Assembly (NCBI RefSeq): GCF_002979475.1 | Contig: NZ_PCOY01000019.1 | Coordinates: 1-64,000 of the forward strand | From: Microbacterium sp. MYb62 | Lineage (GTDB): Bacteria; Actinomycetota; Actinomycetes; Actinomycetales; Microbacteriaceae | Length of the DNA stretch: 64,000 nucleotides | Direction: 5' to 3' | Part shown: positions 8,016 to 15,497 of the stretch, piece by piece | Position numbering within the stretch: position 1 is the stretch's first letter | Layout: each line of letters begins with the position of its first letter | Notes under the pieces: model-generated | Told to the model about the DNA's origin: nothing | Database searches by the model: none | The model's input: the letters and a program-made list of their open reading frames with translations, nothing else | Program-made: the position numbers and the translations under genes

Positions 8016-8110
8016 CGGACCATCCACGCGGCGCCGACGAAGACGCTCGTGCCGAGCGTCACGACGACACCGACGGCGCTGATGATGATCGCGAAAACCT
8101 CCGTGGACAC
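7916..8110 (-). CDS. Small membrane coiled-coil protein, shorter paralogue
   Basis: The 64-residue product repeats the plan of its neighbour: one transmembrane helix (about residues 4-29), then a single RIDAVAADVTDLKISVARLE coil and a near-identical PPRRLL ending. It lacks the 11-residue repeats. GTG 8110 is preceded by AGGAGAG at five bases, one of the clear ribosome sites in this stretch, so it may be the first gene of a two-gene unit (gap of 4 bases to the paralogue). The function is unknown; a membrane scaffold or holin-like role is only a possibility. The 189 bases between this gene and the regulator at 8300 hold no other gene. Confidence 0.65.
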   Translation of the reverse strand: MSTEVFAIIISAVGVVVTLGTSVFVGAAWMVRRIDAVAADVTDLKISVARLEGPPRRLLTTGRS

Positions 8111-8299
8111 GCGTGCTCTCCTTGCTCGGATGGGTGTGTCGACGACGTTACGCCGCACGGGCCGGTGTGTGCGCCGGTATTCCGGCATCTGTGAAGAGGT
8201 CGCCGGCGTCGCGAGGTGCGGAGGAGATGTCGGCTCGACGTCCACGTCGAGCGGGAGTGCCACGGCGAACAGCCGGGCCTGCACCCTGCGCCCCCTGCG

Positions 8300-9202
8300 T
8301 CACACCCCTGCCGTCCGCCCGCGGCGCACCGCGTCGAACGTGTCACGCAGCGCCTCCATCGAGCGGTCGTAGTTCGACTGGGCGACGCCGATGAAGATGC
8401 AGTCGACCACCATCAGCTGCGCGATCCGGCTGCCCAGTGCGCCGGAGCGGAAACCGGTCTCGCGGGCAGCCGTGGTCAGCACGATGTCGGCCTGATCGGC
8501 GAGCGGCGCGCCGGCGTGGTTCGTGATCGCGATCGTGGTCGCCCCGGCCTCTCGCGCGAGCAGCAGGAACTCGATCGTGTCGGTGGTCGCACCGCTGTGG
8601 GACACCGCGATCGCGACGTTGCCGGGGCCGAGCGTCGCCGCCGAGGTCCAGGCGGCGTGCGGGTCCGACCATTCCAGCGCCGTGCGTCCGATGCGGGTGA
8701 GTTTGCGCTGCAGGTCGAGGCCGACGATGGCGCTGGCCCCGACGCCGAAGATGTCGACCCTGGTCGACGAGGTGATCGCCTCGACGGATGCCCGCAGCGC
8801 CTCGGTGTCGAGCACTTTGGCGGTGTCGGCGAGGGACAGGGTTTCCGCGAGCGAGACCTTCGCGACGATGTCGGCGAGGGTGTCGTCGCTGTCGATGTCT
8901 CCCGACACGGCAGGGAGGGCCGCCGTGTCGAACGTCTCGCGCTCCACCTCGCGCAGTACGTGGTTGCGCAGCTCGCGCACGTGCTCGTAGCCGAGGCGCT
9001 TGCAGAATCGCACGACCGAGGTGGTCGAGGTGTCGCAGCGCCGGGCGAGCTCGGCGATCGAGAGTCCTGCCGTTCCCGCCGGATCTGCGAGGAAGAGGTC
9101 GGCGATGCGCTGCTCGCTCGGTCGCAGCTCGGGGCGGACCGCGCGCATGCGGACGAGCACGGGGTGCGCGCCGACGGTGTCACGGACGGCTTCACGGGGC
9201 AT
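8300..9202 (-). CDS. RpiR/MurR-family transcriptional regulator with SIS domain
   Basis: The 300-residue protein has an N-terminal RpiR helix-turn-helix (SIAELARRCDTSTTSVVRFCKRLGY, about residues 47-72) and a C-terminal sugar isomerase (SIS) domain with IFGVGASAIVGLDLQRKL and AVSHSGATTDTIE, which binds a phosphorylated sugar. It diverges from murQ-anmK, so the likely effector is N-acetylmuramate 6-phosphate, as for E. coli MurR. That is an inference from position and family. ATG 9202 has GGAG nine bases upstream. The probable operator is the inverted repeat at 9250-9263. Confidence 0.88.
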   Translation of the reverse strand: MPREAVRDTVGAHPVLVRMRAVRPELRPSEQRIADLFLADPAGTAGLSIAELARRCDTSTTSVVRFCKRLGYEHVRELRNHVLREVERETFDTAALPAVSGDIDSDDTLADIVAKVSLAETLSLADTAKVLDTEALRASVEAITSSTRVDIFGVGASAIVGLDLQRKLTRIGRTALEWSDPHAAWTSAATLGPGNVAIAVSHSGATTDTIEFLLLAREAGATTIAITNHAGAPLADQADIVLTTAARETGFRSGALGSRIAQLMVVDCIFIGVAQSNYDRSMEALRDTFDAVRRGRTAGV

Positions 9203-9246
9203 AGGGCGGTCTCCGATCGATGTCTCATACACTAGAGGAACGTCTG

Positions 9247-9275
9247 TTACATCAGAAGTGATGGACGGGTACTTT
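9247..9275 (+). promoter_or_regulatory. murQ promoter with inverted-repeat operator
   Basis: TTACAT (9247-9252) and TACTTT (9270-9275) are 17 bases apart and read toward murQ. A perfect inverted repeat CATCA-GAAG-TGATG (9250-9263) overlaps the -35 and the spacer, where the divergently encoded RpiR-type regulator could repress. Transcription would begin near 9282, giving murQ a leader of about 44 bases. Confidence 0.5.
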
Positions 9276-9325
9276 TGATACACGCCTGACCGGCGATGTC
9301 GAGAAGGCATCAGGAAGCGGTGACC

Positions 9326-10225
9326 ATGGAGGACCTCGGCGGGCTGGCCACAGAGGCCAGCGATCCCCGCTATGCGGAGCTCGATCTGATGAGCGTCGCC
9401 GAGCTGGCGCAGACGATGAACGAGGCGGATGCCACGGTGCCGGCCGCCGTGCAGCGCGCACTCGGGCAGATCGTCCCGGCGATCGAGGCGACGGCCGCAC
9501 GCATGGCTCAGGGCGGGCGCCTGGTCTACGTCGGCGCGGGAACCCCCGGCCGCATCGGCGTGCTCGACGCCTCGGAGTGCCCACCCACGTTCAGCACCCC
9601 GCCCGAGCTCGTGTTCGCGATCATGGCCGGAGGCCCCGGAGCGATCGTGAACCCGGTCGAAGGCGCCGAGGACGACGCGGATGCCGGAGCGGCAGCCATC
9701 GACGCGGCGGCCATCGGCCCGCTCGACACCGTGGTCGGCATCGCCTCGAGCGGACGCACGCCCTATGTGATCGCCGCCGTCCGCCGGGCGCGGGAGCGCG
9801 GTGCTCTCAGCGTCGGACTGTCGTGCAACCTCGGGACCGCGCTCAGCGCGGTGGCCGAGCACGGGATCGAGGTCGAGGTCGGGCCGGAGGTGCTCTCCGG
9901 CTCGACGCGGCTCAAGTCGGGCACCGCCCAGAAGCTCGTGCTGAACATGTTCTCGACCATCTCGATGGTGCGGGGCGGCAAGGCCTACGGCAACCTCATG
10001 GTCGATGTGAAGGCCACGAACCACAAGCTGCGCGAGCGGGCGATCCGGATGGTGCAGACCATCGCGGATGCCGACCGTGACGCGGCGGTGGCCGCGCTGG
10101 AGACGGCTTCCTACGACGTGAAGCTCGCGTCGATCATGATCCGCCGCAGCGAGGACCTCGCTGCGGCCACCGCACGACTGGCCGCCGGCGACGGTCGCCT
10201 GCGCACCGCACTGGAGGAGAACTGA
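9326..10225 (+). CDS. murQ: N-acetylmuramic acid 6-phosphate etherase
   Basis: MurQ cleaves the lactyl ether of N-acetylmuramate 6-phosphate to give GlcNAc 6-phosphate during cell-wall recycling. The SIS fold shows YVGAGTPGRIGVLDASECPPTF, with the catalytic Glu in ECPP and a second one in EGAEDDAD, then SSGRTPYV and STRLKSGTAQKL. The usual Ser in GAGTSGR is Pro here. With ATG 9326 the product has 299 residues, the family length, and AGGAAG lies eight bases before it. ATG 9296 or GTG 9320 would give slightly longer forms without a site. It overlaps anmK by one base. Confidence 0.93.
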   Translation: MEDLGGLATEASDPRYAELDLMSVAELAQTMNEADATVPAAVQRALGQIVPAIEATAARMAQGGRLVYVGAGTPGRIGVLDASECPPTFSTPPELVFAIMAGGPGAIVNPVEGAEDDADAGAAAIDAAAIGPLDTVVGIASSGRTPYVIAAVRRARERGALSVGLSCNLGTALSAVAEHGIEVEVGPEVLSGSTRLKSGTAQKLVLNMFSTISMVRGGKAYGNLMVDVKATNHKLRERAIRMVQTIADADRDAAVAALETASYDVKLASIMIRRSEDLAAATARLAAGDGRLRTALEEN

Positions 10226-11409
10226 TGCGCGTCCTCGGACTGATCTCCGGCACCTCGCACGACGGGATCGACGCCGCCGTCGTCGACTTCACGACCAGCG
10301 GTGGATTCACGGCCCACGGTGTGGATCTGCACGGCACGGTGCTCGCGGCGACGAGTGTGCCGTATGCCCCCGAGCTGCGGGCGCGGCTGATCGCCGCCCT
10401 CCCGCCGGCGCAGACGACGCTCGCCGAGGTCGCAGAGCTCGACACCCTCATCGGGCAGGCCTTCGCCGAGGTCGCGGCCGACATCGCCGCCGAGGTCGGC
10501 GGCGTCGACGCGGTCTGCTCGCACGGCCAGACCGTGTACCACTGGGTCGACGGCGCGCACGCGCGGGGAACCCTGCAGATCGGGCAGCCCGCCTGGATCG
10601 CCGAGAAGGTCGGTGCTCCGGTGGTGTCCGACATCCGCATCCGTGACATCACGGTCGGTGGCCACGGCGCCCCGCTGGTGTCGTTCCTCGACGAGCTGCT
10701 GCTGCGCTCGCGCGCCGGGATCTCTGCGGCATTGAACCTCGGCGGCATCTCGAACATGACGGTGGTGCGGCAGGGTGGCCTGGTCGCGTACGACATCGGC
10801 CCCGCGAACGCGCTCGTCGACGCGGTCGTCGTGGAGCACGGCCTCCACCCGCTCGGCTACGACGACGACGCCGCGATCGCCCGCACCGGACAGGTCGACG
10901 AGGCGCTGCTGGCGGCACTGCTCGACGACCCGTACTACGCCCTCACCCCGCCCAAGAGCACCGGCAAGGAGCACTTCCACCTCGGCTACGTGCACGAGCA
11001 CCTGGCCGCACAGGGCCGGGAGATCGAGGTCGCCGACATCGTGCGCACCCTCACCGAGCTCACCGTGCGCACGGTCGCGCGTGACGTGGAAGCCGCCGGC
11101 ATCGGGTTCCTCGCCGTGTCGGGCGGCGGGTGCCGCAACCCGCTGATCCTCGATGGACTGCGCGCCGCGCTGCCGGGGACCGAGGTCGTGCTGGCCGACG
11201 AGCTGGGCGCCGCTGCGGACAGCAAAGAGGCGATCCTCCTCGCGCTGATCGGCTGGTCGACGATGCACGGTGTTCCCGCGATCGTCCCCGGCGGCACCGG
11301 TGCGCGTGAGCCGCGCATCCTGGGGACGATCACCCCCGGGGCCGGCCCGCTGCAGATGCCCGAGCCGGTCGTGGCGATCGAGACCCTGGTGCTGACCGAG
11401 GCCCCCTGA
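10225..11409 (+). CDS. anmK: Anhydro-N-acetylmuramic acid kinase
   Basis: AnmK opens the 1,6-anhydro ring of anhydroMurNAc while phosphorylating it, making the substrate of MurQ. The 394-residue protein has the acetate-kinase-like fold with GLISGTSHDGIDAAVVDF at the start, DIRIRDITVGGHGAPLV (catalytic Asp nearby), LNLGGISNMTV, YDIGPANALVDA and VSGGGCRNPLIL. ATG 10225 shares a base with the murQ stop, so the two genes are coupled and complete the muramate branch. No uptake transporter or amidase is adjacent, so the substrate probably comes from the cell's own wall turnover. Confidence 0.95.
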   Translation: MRVLGLISGTSHDGIDAAVVDFTTSGGFTAHGVDLHGTVLAATSVPYAPELRARLIAALPPAQTTLAEVAELDTLIGQAFAEVAADIAAEVGGVDAVCSHGQTVYHWVDGAHARGTLQIGQPAWIAEKVGAPVVSDIRIRDITVGGHGAPLVSFLDELLLRSRAGISAALNLGGISNMTVVRQGGLVAYDIGPANALVDAVVVEHGLHPLGYDDDAAIARTGQVDEALLAALLDDPYYALTPPKSTGKEHFHLGYVHEHLAAQGREIEVADIVRTLTELTVRTVARDVEAAGIGFLAVSGGGCRNPLILDGLRAALPGTEVVLADELGAAADSKEAILLALIGWSTMHGVPAIVPGGTGAREPRILGTITPGAGPLQMPEPVVAIETLVLTEAP

Positions 11410-11432
11410 CCGGGATTCCGGCGTCCGCGGGC

Positions 11433-11600
11433 TCAGCGCTTGCGGTCGTCGTCGTCCCAGGGGCCCTCCCACCAGCCCGCGCGGCCGTCGTCCGAGCCGC
11501 CGCGCCCTCGGCGGGAGCGCACGAACTGCACGATGAACACGGTCAGCGAGCTGAGCAGGATCAGGAAGACGACGAGGAACAGCAGGTCGTTCTGATTCAT
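11433..11600 (-). CDS. Small single-pass membrane protein
   Basis: This 55-residue product has one transmembrane helix at residues 5-27, a basic stop (RSRRGRGG) and an acidic, Trp-containing tail (WWEGPWDDDD). No family is recognised; small proteins of this type are common in Microbacteriaceae. ATG 11600 overlaps the end of the YdeI-like gene by four bases, so it is the third gene of the operon running from 12991. The tail ends on the inside by the positive-inside rule. Confidence 0.6.
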   Translation of the reverse strand: MNQNDLLFLVVFLILLSSLTVFIVQFVRSRRGRGGSDDGRAGWWEGPWDDDDRKR

Positions 11601-12175
11601 GGGCGCTTCCCCTCCGCGGCATCCGCCACGATCTTCGCGATGCGCGCCGACCGGGTCTCCGGGCGCTTGGCCATCGCGATGTGCGTGAGCCCGAACTTCT
11701 TGACCGACTTCGGGAACGCATCCCAGTTCTCGCGCGCGGCGGGGACGGCGTCGAGCGCAGCCGAGAACTCGGCGGGCTCGATCCCGGCCTCGGGGCCGTC
11801 GAGCACGGTCCAGGAGCCGTTCGCCTTGGCGACCTCCAGCACCCGGATGCCGGCGGGGGCGAGCAGTCCCGCCGCTTCGAGCTCGGCGATGCGCGCCTTG
11901 TTCGTCGCCGCCCAGCCGCTGCCGGGACGACGGGGAGAGAACCACTGTCCGTTGGCGCGTCCGTCCGTCCCGTCGTTGAACACGCGCACGGGTCCGTCGA
12001 TCCAGCCGAAGCAGAGCGCCTGTCGCACGGCATCCTCGTAACCGACACCGTCGGAATCGCCCCGAACGCTCAGCAGCCAGACGCCCGCAGCCCGCTCGTG
12101 GTTCTCCTCGAGCCACGCGCGCCAGGCCGCAGCATCCGCTGCCCTGAGCCGCTCGCCGTCGTCCAGTGCGCCCAT
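11597..12175 (-). CDS. YdeI/OmpD-associated family protein
   Basis: The 192-residue soluble protein matches the YdeI family by its AWRAWLEENHERAAGVWLL start, YEDAVRQALCFGWIDGPVR core, RPGSGWAATNKARIAEL block and a C-terminal NWDAFPKSVKKFGLTHIAMAKRPETRSARI segment. Family members are small cytoplasmic proteins linked in places to peptide or bacteriocin tolerance, but no reaction is established. It begins three bases after the stop of the HAD gene and overlaps the next small membrane gene, so it is the middle gene of a three-gene operon. Confidence 0.85.
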   Translation of the reverse strand: MGALDDGERLRAADAAAWRAWLEENHERAAGVWLLSVRGDSDGVGYEDAVRQALCFGWIDGPVRVFNDGTDGRANGQWFSPRRPGSGWAATNKARIAELEAAGLLAPAGIRVLEVAKANGSWTVLDGPEAGIEPAEFSAALDAVPAARENWDAFPKSVKKFGLTHIAMAKRPETRSARIAKIVADAAEGKRP

Positions 12176-12178
12176 GGG

Positions 12179-12991
12179 CTACTTCTTGGTCTTCACCGTC
12201 GTGATCGTCTCGGTGATCCGCGGCAACAGGTCGGCCACGGACTGCACGATCTCGTCGGGGCGGAACGGGTACTTCTCGATCTCGGCCTGGTCGCTGATGC
12301 CGGTGAGCACGAGCACGGTGTGCAGCCCCGCTTCGATGCCGGCGACGACGTCGGTGTCCATGCGGTCGCCGATCATGCCGGTGCGCTTCGAGTGTGCGCC
12401 GATCTTGTTCAGCGCCGAACGGAACATCATCGGGTTCGGCTTGCCGACGACGTAGGGCTCCTTGCCGGTGGCCTTCGTGATGAGCGCGGCGATCGCACCG
12501 GTGGCCGGCAGCGGCCCGTCGGTGCTCGGGCCCGTGGCATCCGGGTTCGTGACGATGAAGCGCGCGCCGCCGATGATGAGGCGGATCGCCTTCGTGATCG
12601 CCTCGAAGGAGTAGTTGCGCGTCTCGCCGACGACCACGAAATCGGGGTTCGTCTCGGTCATGATGAAGCCCGCGTCATGCAGGGCGGTGAGGATGCCGGC
12701 TTCGCCGATCACGAAGGCCGAACCGCCGGGGAGCTGCTGCTTCAGGAAGTCGGCGGTCGCGAGAGCCGAGGTCCAGATGTGCTCCTCCGGCACGTGCAGT
12801 CCGCTGATGCGGAGGCGCGCAGACAGGTCGCGCGCGGTGAAGATCGAGTTGTTGGTGAGCACCAGATAGGGGATGCCCGCCTTCTCCCACCCGGCGAGCA
12901 GCTCGGATGCTCCGGGGATGGCGTCGTTCTCGTGGACGAGCACGCCGTCCATGTCGGTGAGCCAGCATTCGATGTCGTCACGTTGTGCCAT
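12179..12991 (-). CDS. NagD-like HAD-IIA family phosphatase
   Basis: The 270-residue enzyme shows HAD-IIA motifs: LTDMDGVLVHEN (motif I), VLTNNS (motif II), a cap, VGKPNPMMFRSAL (motif III Lys) and MIGDRMDTDVVAGIEAGLHTVLVLTG (motif IV). Relatives hydrolyse nucleotide or sugar phosphates such as UMP, GMP or glycerol phosphate; the substrate here is not visible. A GTG six bases upstream is in frame, but ATG 12991 fits because TAGGCT (13003-12998) lies exactly six bases before it. It heads the operon with the YdeI-like gene and the small membrane gene. Confidence 0.9.
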   Translation of the reverse strand: MAQRDDIECWLTDMDGVLVHENDAIPGASELLAGWEKAGIPYLVLTNNSIFTARDLSARLRISGLHVPEEHIWTSALATADFLKQQLPGGSAFVIGEAGILTALHDAGFIMTETNPDFVVVGETRNYSFEAITKAIRLIIGGARFIVTNPDATGPSTDGPLPATGAIAALITKATGKEPYVVGKPNPMMFRSALNKIGAHSKRTGMIGDRMDTDVVAGIEAGLHTVLVLTGISDQAEIEKYPFRPDEIVQSVADLLPRITETITTVKTKK

Positions 12992-13044
12992 GTGCACAGC
13001 CTAGAGGCCGCAGGCGACGCGCACCTGACCGTGTCGGCGCCGCG

Positions 13045-13677
13045 TCAGGCGCTGAGCCAGACGACCTGCGCCGCCCCGTCGGGCAACGCCGATCCGAGGC
13101 CGTCGATCTCGACCCCGGATGCCCTGACGGTCACGGTCGAGGCGACCGCGAGGCCCAGCGCATCGAGGGCGCGCAGCAGCTCCGGATCGCGGTCGTCCAC
13201 CCGGAGCACGCGGCCCGTGTGGCCGTCGGGTGCATCAGCCAGCAGGACGAAGGGAACGCGCTCGATGTGGCCGTCGGCGTCGGGGATCGCGTCGCCGTGC
13301 GGGTCGAAGCGAGGGCGGCCCAGGCGCGCGTCGATGCCCTCCAGCAGCCGGTCGCTGATGGTGTGCTCGAGCACCTCGGCCTCGTCGTGCACCTCGTCCC
13401 ACCCGTAGTCGAACTCCTGCACCAGCCAGGTCTCGATCAGGCGGTGCCGGCGCACCATCGCGAGCGCGCGGACCGTGCCGGCGTCCGTCAGCCGCACCGC
13501 GCCGTAGGGCACGTGCGAGACGAGGCCGGCGGCGGCGAGCTTCTTCACCATCTCGGTCACCGAGGACGGCGCGATGCCGAGCTTCGCGGCGAGCACCGAC
13601 GGGGTGATCGGTGCGTCCTGCCACTCGGTGTGCGCGTAGACGGTTTTCAGATAGTCGTCAGCTGCCGGGGATGCCAC
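13045..13677 (-). CDS. DtxR/MntR-family metal-dependent repressor
   Basis: The 210-residue protein has a winged helix (ITPSVLAAKLGIAPSSVTEMVKKLAAAGLV), a dimerisation and metal-binding domain with the His and Glu residues of HDEAEVLEHTISDRLLEGID, then a C-terminal SH3-like (FeoA) domain. This is the DtxR/IdeR/MntR layout. The nearby Nramp manganese transporter with two operator-like sites suggests it senses Mn2+ and represses uptake, so MntR is more likely than iron-sensing IdeR. GTG 13677 follows TAAGCT (13689-13684) by six bases. The next gene upstream starts at 13994 and its stop is close to this -10. Confidence 0.88.
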   Translation of the reverse strand: MASPAADDYLKTVYAHTEWQDAPITPSVLAAKLGIAPSSVTEMVKKLAAAGLVSHVPYGAVRLTDAGTVRALAMVRRHRLIETWLVQEFDYGWDEVHDEAEVLEHTISDRLLEGIDARLGRPRFDPHGDAIPDADGHIERVPFVLLADAPDGHTGRVLRVDDRDPELLRALDALGLAVASTVTVRASGVEIDGLGSALPDGAAQVVWLSA

Positions 13678-13691
13678 CGCTCCAGCTTAGG

Positions 13692-13994
13692 TCAGGCGTT
13701 CGCCACGGCCACCAGGATGCCGAACGCGGCCTGGCCGGCGAAGAACACCACGAGGAAGCCGAGGAGGGCGGCGGCCAGAGAGAGCCGGCCGTCGAACCCC
13801 TCGATCTCGGCGATGCCGATCTTGCGGGCCCGGAACGCGAGCACGAGAGTGGCGACGCCCAGTGCGAGCTGCACCCAGGGGCTGGCGAGGTCGATGACCT
13901 TCGGGAACGCGATCAGCACACCGCCGATGATGCCGGTCGCGAAGCCGATCCACGTCAGGATGCGGACGTTGCGGCGGGCGTTCTCGGCGGACAT
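13692..13994 (-). CDS. Small three-helix membrane protein in the manganese locus
   Basis: The 100-residue product has three hydrophobic segments (about residues 10-28, 38-54 and 70-97) and no recognised domain. The middle loop is basic (RARKIG) and an acidic turn (EIEGFDGR) precedes the last helix. It sits between the Nramp gene (20-base gap) and the metal repressor gene (14-base gap). ATG 13994 is preceded by TAGGCT (14006-14001) at six bases, so it has its own leaderless start although it may also be read from the transporter promoter. A link to metal transport is inferred from position only. Confidence 0.65.
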   Translation of the reverse strand: MSAENARRNVRILTWIGFATGIIGGVLIAFPKVIDLASPWVQLALGVATLVLAFRARKIGIAEIEGFDGRLSLAAALLGFLVVFFAGQAAFGILVAVANA

Positions 13995-14013
13995 GTGTCG
14001 AGCCTATCCGGGC

Positions 14014-15306
14014 TCACGCTCCCGTCAGCACCAGCCACAGCAGGGCGCCGTTGAGCGCGATCAGCAGCACGGAGGCCAGGACCCCGGCCGCCGTCGTCCA
14101 CCGTCGGTTGACCCAGGCACCGAGGGTGCGACGCTGTGCGGTGAGCACGACCAGCGGGATCAGCGCGAACGGGATGCCGAACGACAGCACCACCTGGCTG
14201 AGGACCAGGGCGAGTGTGGGGTCGAAGCCGATCCCGAGGATCACGAGCGCGGGGATCAGGGTCACCAGTCGACGAGCGAGCAGCGGGATGCGCACGTGCA
14301 GCAGGCCGTGCATGATCTCCGCCCCGGCGTACGCGCCCACCGAGGTCGATGCCAGACCCGAGGCGAGCAGTCCGACGGCGAAGAAGGTCGCGACGACCGG
14401 CCCGAGGCCTGCGGCGAGAGCGGCATGGGCGCCCTCCAGCGAATCGGTGCCCTCGACGCCGGCGAGGTTCGCGGCGGCGAGCAGCAGGATGCAGAGGTTC
14501 ACGGACCCGGCGATCACCATGGCGATCGAGACGTCCCAGCGGGTGGCCGTGAGGAGTCGGCGGATGCGCGAGGTCTCGGTGCGCAGGGCCTCGTCGCCGG
14601 CGTGCGCGGTCGTGGCGCCGAAGCGGTCGCGAGCGAGGGAGGAGTGTGCGTAGATCGCGTGCGGCATGATCGTCGCGCCGAGGATGGACGCGGCCAGCAG
14701 GACCGAGCCGGTGTCCTCGAAACGCGGAACCATCCCGCCGAGAACTCCCGCCGGGTCCGGTGGGGCGACGAACACTCCCGCGACGAATCCGATCGTGATG
14801 ATCGCCATGAGCCCGATGATCACGAACTCGAACGGACGGGCGCCCCGGCGGCTCTGCACGGTGAGCAGGATCATCGAGACCGCGCCGGTGATGAGACCGC
14901 CCAGCAGCAGTGGCACGTCGAACAGCAGGTTCAGGGCGACGGCGCCGCCGATGACCTCCGCGAGGTCGGTCGCCATCGCGACGAGCTCGGCCTGCAGCCA
15001 GTAGGCGCGACGGGCCCAGGGTCGCGTCAGCCGTGCGCCCAACAGCTCGGGAAGACTCCGCCCGGTGACGACGCCCAACTTCGCCGAGAGGTATTGGATC
15101 AGCCACGCCATCACGTTGCCGGCGAGCACCACCCACACCAGCAGGTAGCCGTACTGCGCCCCCGCGGTCATGTTGCTGGCGACGTTGCCGGGATCGAGGT
15201 AGGCGACGCCGGCGACGAGCGCCGGTCCGAGCAGCCAGAGACTGCGGGGTGCGGTCGCCGGGGTCGCGTGGCGGACCGTCACCGGGAGCGAGGAATTTTT
15301 AGGCAC
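14014..15306 (-). CDS. mntH: Nramp-family manganese/proton symporter
   Basis: The protein (430 residues from the chosen start) is a multi-pass Nramp transporter importing Mn2+ with protons. Both metal-site motifs are present: DPGNVASN in the first helix, and MPHAIYAHS in the sixth. About eleven helices follow the family spacing. The start is uncertain. GTG 15336 lies inside an operator and upstream of the likely transcription start, so I prefer GTG 15306; GTG 15282 is possible. TACGCT (15323-15318) is the probable -10, flanked by two operators. The repressor gene at 13045 completes a manganese control loop. Confidence 0.9.
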   Translation of the reverse strand: MPKNSSLPVTVRHATPATAPRSLWLLGPALVAGVAYLDPGNVASNMTAGAQYGYLLVWVVLAGNVMAWLIQYLSAKLGVVTGRSLPELLGARLTRPWARRAYWLQAELVAMATDLAEVIGGAVALNLLFDVPLLLGGLITGAVSMILLTVQSRRGARPFEFVIIGLMAIITIGFVAGVFVAPPDPAGVLGGMVPRFEDTGSVLLAASILGATIMPHAIYAHSSLARDRFGATTAHAGDEALRTETSRIRRLLTATRWDVSIAMVIAGSVNLCILLLAAANLAGVEGTDSLEGAHAALAAGLGPVVATFFAVGLLASGLASTSVGAYAGAEIMHGLLHVRIPLLARRLVTLIPALVILGIGFDPTLALVLSQVVLSFGIPFALIPLVVLTAQRRTLGAWVNRRWTTAAGVLASVLLIALNGALLWLVLTGA

Positions 15307-15341
15307 ACCGAAACCGTAGCGTATTTTTCGGCACACCTAAA
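15298..15341 (-). promoter_or_regulatory. mntH promoter with two MntR-type operators
   Basis: Two 16-bp sites lie at 15298-15313 and 15326-15341. Each has the form TTT(A/C)GG-N4-CC(T/G)AAA, and each joins one TTTAGG-type half to one TTTCGG-type half, in opposite orientation. They flank and partly cover the -10 TACGCT (15323-15318). The symmetry and position fit repression by the DtxR/MntR-like regulator at 13045-13677. Confidence 0.7.
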
Positions 15342-15402
15342 TATCCTGGGGTGACATTTCTTCCCTGCGTCGACCGCCCGTCCTGCGCGCCGACGCGCAC
15401 GG

Positions 15403-15471
15403 TGCAGGCCGACACGCCAGATGTCGGCCATGGTGTGCTCGCGAGTCCGACATCTGGCGTGTCGGCATGCA
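15403..15471. repeat. Long inverted repeat between divergent mntH and trmH-like genes
   Basis: Bases 15408-15427 and 15447-15466 are perfect 20-bp inverted copies around a 19-base loop. The arms extend to 25 bp (15403-15427 and 15447-15471) with one mismatch. No gene ends here, so it is not a simple terminator. The right arm covers the -35 region of the trmH-like gene. Confidence 0.9.
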
Positions 15472-15497
15472 GAAAGCGGCGGCGATAGCCTGGCGGG

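Noticed and set aside
9296-9325. Earlier ATG for murQ
   Set aside because: It lies about 14 bases after the predicted transcription start without a ribosome site, whereas ATG 9326 has AGGAAG at eight bases and gives the family length.
15403-15471. Inverted repeat considered as a terminator
   Set aside because: Both flanking genes start, not end, here. It is kept as an unexplained repeat.
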